Source: an uncultured Ellagibacter sp. (GTDB lineage: Bacteria; Actinomycetota; Coriobacteriia; Coriobacteriales; Eggerthellaceae). Taken from it: 7,538 nucleotides of DNA. The position numbers and the translations under genes are program-made. The notes under the pieces were generated by a model that was given only the letters and a program-made list of their open reading frames with translations, ran no database searches and had not been told where the DNA came from. Shown one piece after another: positions 6,121 to 7,538 of the stretch (positions are counted from its first letter, which is position 1; the number at the start of each line of letters is the position of its first letter). Location of the stretch: NCBI GenBank assembly GCA_934613165.1, contig CAKTSW010000060.1, forward strand, positions 1 to 7,538. Direction: 5' to 3'.

Positions 6121-6154
6121 TAGCTGTATCTATCATTTTTGATAGATACAGCTA
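6121..6154. promoter_or_regulatory. Perfect 15-bp inverted repeat upstream of the ATPase gene; likely operator
   Basis: TAGCTGTATCTATCA (6121-6135) and TGATAGATACAGCTA (6140-6154) are exact inverted copies separated by TTTT. The element is AT-rich, centred about 55 nt upstream of the ATPase ATG, and lies between the terminator of the upstream gene and the ATPase start, where its promoter must be. A TATCAT hexamer at its inner edge on the minus strand (five of six to TATAAT) could be the -10 element, although its -35 would be poor. A repressor binding this dyad would block transcription, and autoregulation is one possibility. As RNA it would form a 15-bp hairpin with a U/A loop. It is not a good terminator because it is AT-rich. 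Confidence 0.6.
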
Positions 6155-6156
6155 GC

Positions 6157-6193
6157 AAAAAACGCCCTGCGGCAGGTTTGTCGCAGGGCGTTT
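6157..6193 (-). terminator. Intrinsic terminator of the phosphoglucomutase gene
   Basis: On the minus strand AAACGCCCTGCG (6193-6182) and CGCAGGGCGTTT (6171-6160) form a perfect 12-bp, GC-rich stem with a 10-nt loop. The right arm runs into TTTTTT (6162-6157), a textbook rho-independent terminator. It lies about 113 nt beyond the stop codon of the upstream minus-strand mutase gene and before the ATPase promoter region, so the two minus-strand genes are separate transcription units. Confidence 0.9.
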
Positions 6194-6237
6194 CGAGGGT
6201 TTCCGTTGCCTGATCGTAGGTTACAAAGCGTGTTATG

Positions 6238-6258
6238 CGACGGCCGGGCACGCCGTCG
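6238..6258. other. Small GC-rich hairpin in the mutase 3' region
   Basis: CGACGGC (6238-6244) and GCCGTCG (6252-6258) are perfect 7-bp inverted arms around a 7-nt loop, about 50-70 nt after the mutase stop codon. No T-run follows on the minus strand, so it does not look like a terminator by itself. It may simply add stability to the 3' end upstream of the real terminator, or be chance in GC-rich DNA. Confidence 0.3.
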
Positions 6259-6305
6259 TCGTAGGAGCTCGGAACCCGTGCCGCGATGCGCGCCAAAAGA
6301 CTTTC

Positions 6306-7538
6306 TTACGCCAAAAGCTTCCTGCCGGCCGCTTCTATCTCGTTAAGGAGCGCTTCGGCGTCTTCGCGGGCATCGGCCTTCGCAAAGACGTAGAGCTTGA
6401 TCTTGGGCTCGGTGCCGCTCGGGCGCACGATGGCCTTGTTGCCTCCCGCAAGGCGCAGCTCAACCACGTTCGCGGGCGGCAGGCCCGAAACCCCGCCCTG
6501 GTAGTCGACGGCTTCAAGAACGGCGAGCCCAGCCAACTCGCGCGGCGCCTCTTCGCGCAGGCGCGCCATGATGCCCGCCATCTTCTGCGCGCCCTCGGCA
6601 CCCGGGTACGCCACCGACACCGTGCGGTTCAGCCAGTACCCGTGTTCGGCGTACAAATCGCGCATCGCGTCGGCGAGACTCTTCCCGGCAAGCTTGTAGT
6701 CCTGCGCCATCTGGCAGATGAGCAGGCTCGTGTTGACCGCGTCCTTGTCGCGCACGTGGTCGCCCGAAAGGTAGCCGTAGCTTTCCTCGAAGCCGAAGAT
6801 GAAGCGGTCGGCCTGCCCGGCGTCGGCGAGCTCGGTGATGATGTCGCCGATGTACTTGAAGCCGGTCAGACAACGGCGCAGCTCGAAACCGTACTTCGCG
6901 GCAAGCGCGTCGGCCATGGCGCTCGACACGATGGTGGTGACGGCCACCTTGTCGGCGAGGTTCTCGCCGCGCGCGGCGCGCATGCGGCACACGTAGTCGA
7001 GCAAGAGCACGCCCATCTCGTTGCCGGTGAGCAGCAGGTAGTCGTCGCCGTCCTTCACGGCCACGCCCACGCGGTCGGCGTCGGGGTCGGTGGCGAGAAG
7101 AAGGTCGGGGTGCACGCGCTCGGAAAGCTCGATGCCCTTCTGCATGGCCTCGCGGATTTCCGGGTTCGGGTACGGGCACGTCGGGAAGTTCCCGTCGGGG
7201 TCGCGCTGTTCGGGAACCACGGTGACGTCGGTTATCCCCGCGCGCTCGAGCACCGTGGTCACGGGAATGAGCCCCGTGCCGTTGAGCGGCGTGTACACAA
7301 GCTTGAACGGGGCCGATGCAACCTCGTCTTTTGTTAGATTACTGACCGATTTCGAGAGCACCGCGGTATAGTAGCGCTCAAGCACGGAGTCGTCGATCCA
7401 CTTCACAAGCCCGCGTTCGACCGCCTCGTCGAAGTCCATCGTCTTCACGCCCGCGAACGTGTCGGTGCGCGCAATGGCCTCGGAAATGGCGGCCGCGGCC
7501 TCGCTCGTGATCTGGCACCCGTCGGGGCCGTAGGCCTT
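6306..7538 (-). CDS. Phosphoglucomutase-type alpha-D-phosphohexomutase, C-terminal 410 residues (5' end outside the window)
   Basis: The enzyme interconverts hexose 1- and 6-phosphates, most likely glucose, feeding glycogen and cell-envelope sugar synthesis in the cytoplasm. The frame is open to the right edge, beginning KAYGPDGCQITSE, which in this family follows the catalytic-serine TASHNP loop; that loop and about 150 further N-terminal residues lie outside the window. Counting from the first visible residue, the metal-binding loop DPDADR is at 151-156, the TGFKYIGD stretch near 195-202, the sugar-binding loop GFEESYGYLSGD at 249-260 and the phosphate-binding loop RPSGTEPK at 372-379. GFEESYG points to the PgcA/PGM2-like branch rather than GlmM (GEQSGH) or PMM/PGM (GEMSGH). 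The TAA stop is at 6308-6306, followed by a strong terminator. The gene is notably GC-rich and intact over the visible part. No start or promoter can be seen. Confidence 0.93.
   Translation of the reverse strand, partial: KAYGPDGCQITSEAAAAISEAIARTDTFAGVKTMDFDEAVERGLVKWIDDSVLERYYTAVLSKSVSNLTKDEVASAPFKLVYTPLNGTGLIPVTTVLERAGITDVTVVPEQRDPDGNFPTCPYPNPEIREAMQKGIELSERVHPDLLLATDPDADRVGVAVKDGDDYLLLTGNEMGVLLLDYVCRMRAARGENLADKVAVTTIVSSAMADALAAKYGFELRRCLTGFKYIGDIITELADAGQADRFIFGFEESYGYLSGDHVRDKDAVNTSLLICQMAQDYKLAGKSLADAMRDLYAEHGYWLNRTVSVAYPGAEGAQKMAGIMARLREEAPRELAGLAVLEAVDYQGGVSGLPPANVVELRLAGGNKAIVRPSGTEPKIKLYVFAKADAREDAEALLNEIEAAGRKLLA

Noticed and set aside
6083..6136. An 18-residue N-terminal extension of the ATPase from ATG 6136
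   Set aside because: The ATG lies inside the palindrome with no ribosome binding site, while ATG 6082 has GAGG at correct spacing and gives the usual family N-terminus.
6096..6296. A 66-codon minus-strand frame between the mutase and ATPase genes
   Set aside because: It reads through both the intrinsic terminator and the palindrome and resembles no known protein; no ribosome binding site was recognised.
6642..7337. A 231-codon plus-strand frame opposite the mutase
   Set aside because: It is antisense to a gene with all expected motifs; His/Val/Gly-rich composition marks it as a mirror of GC-rich coding DNA.

Overview
The window looks like chromosomal DNA from a moderately GC-rich Gram-positive actinobacterium, most likely a gut Coriobacteriia / Eggerthellaceae relative. 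This is inferred from GC-rich codon use, a twin-arginine lipoprotein binding protein, and a BspA-type leucine-rich repeat protein beside an AAA/DUF4143 ATPase. No 16S or other phylogenetic marker is present, so the assignment is tentative.

Layout. (1) Positions 1-74 hold the first 24 codons of a minus-strand gene that runs off the left edge, tentatively a membrane carrier. (2) Positions 75-355 are a divergent intergenic region with no gene. It carries a good sigma-70-like promoter (271-298) facing right and a weak candidate facing left. (3) Positions 356-4916 form one tightly packed plus-strand operon: phnD (binding protein), phnC (ATPase), two phnE-type permeases, and a gene for a cytoplasmic-looking protein of ten 23-residue leucine-rich repeats. 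The junctions are 67 nt with a strong hairpin, a 4-nt overlap, a 0-nt gap and a 7-nt gap. (4) On the minus strand, an AAA ATPase with a DUF4143 C-terminal domain (6082 down to 4913) converges on the operon, and the two stop codons overlap. (5) Positions 6083-6305 are intergenic and hold a perfect 15-bp inverted repeat just upstream of the ATPase gene, plus a clear intrinsic terminator for the next gene. (6) From 6306 to the right edge is the C-terminal part of a minus-strand phosphoglucomutase-family enzyme.

How the genes work together. PhnD-PhnC-PhnE-PhnE make a complete ABC importer of the phosphonate/phosphite/phosphate class: a lipid-anchored receptor, a heteromeric membrane channel and one ATPase. 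No phosphonate-degrading or phosphite-oxidising gene lies in the window, so the substrate cannot be fixed from context. The LRR gene is positioned to be co-transcribed and possibly translationally coupled with the importer, but its role is unknown. The ATPase gene and the sugar-phosphate mutase are separate transcription units with no evident link to the importer.

I found no CRISPR array, tRNA, rRNA, insertion sequence or defence island. The least ordinary elements are the LRR gene riding on the importer operon, the hairpin after phnD, the palindrome before the ATPase gene, and a three-copy GAGCTCCTT arrangement that could form two alternative hairpins.
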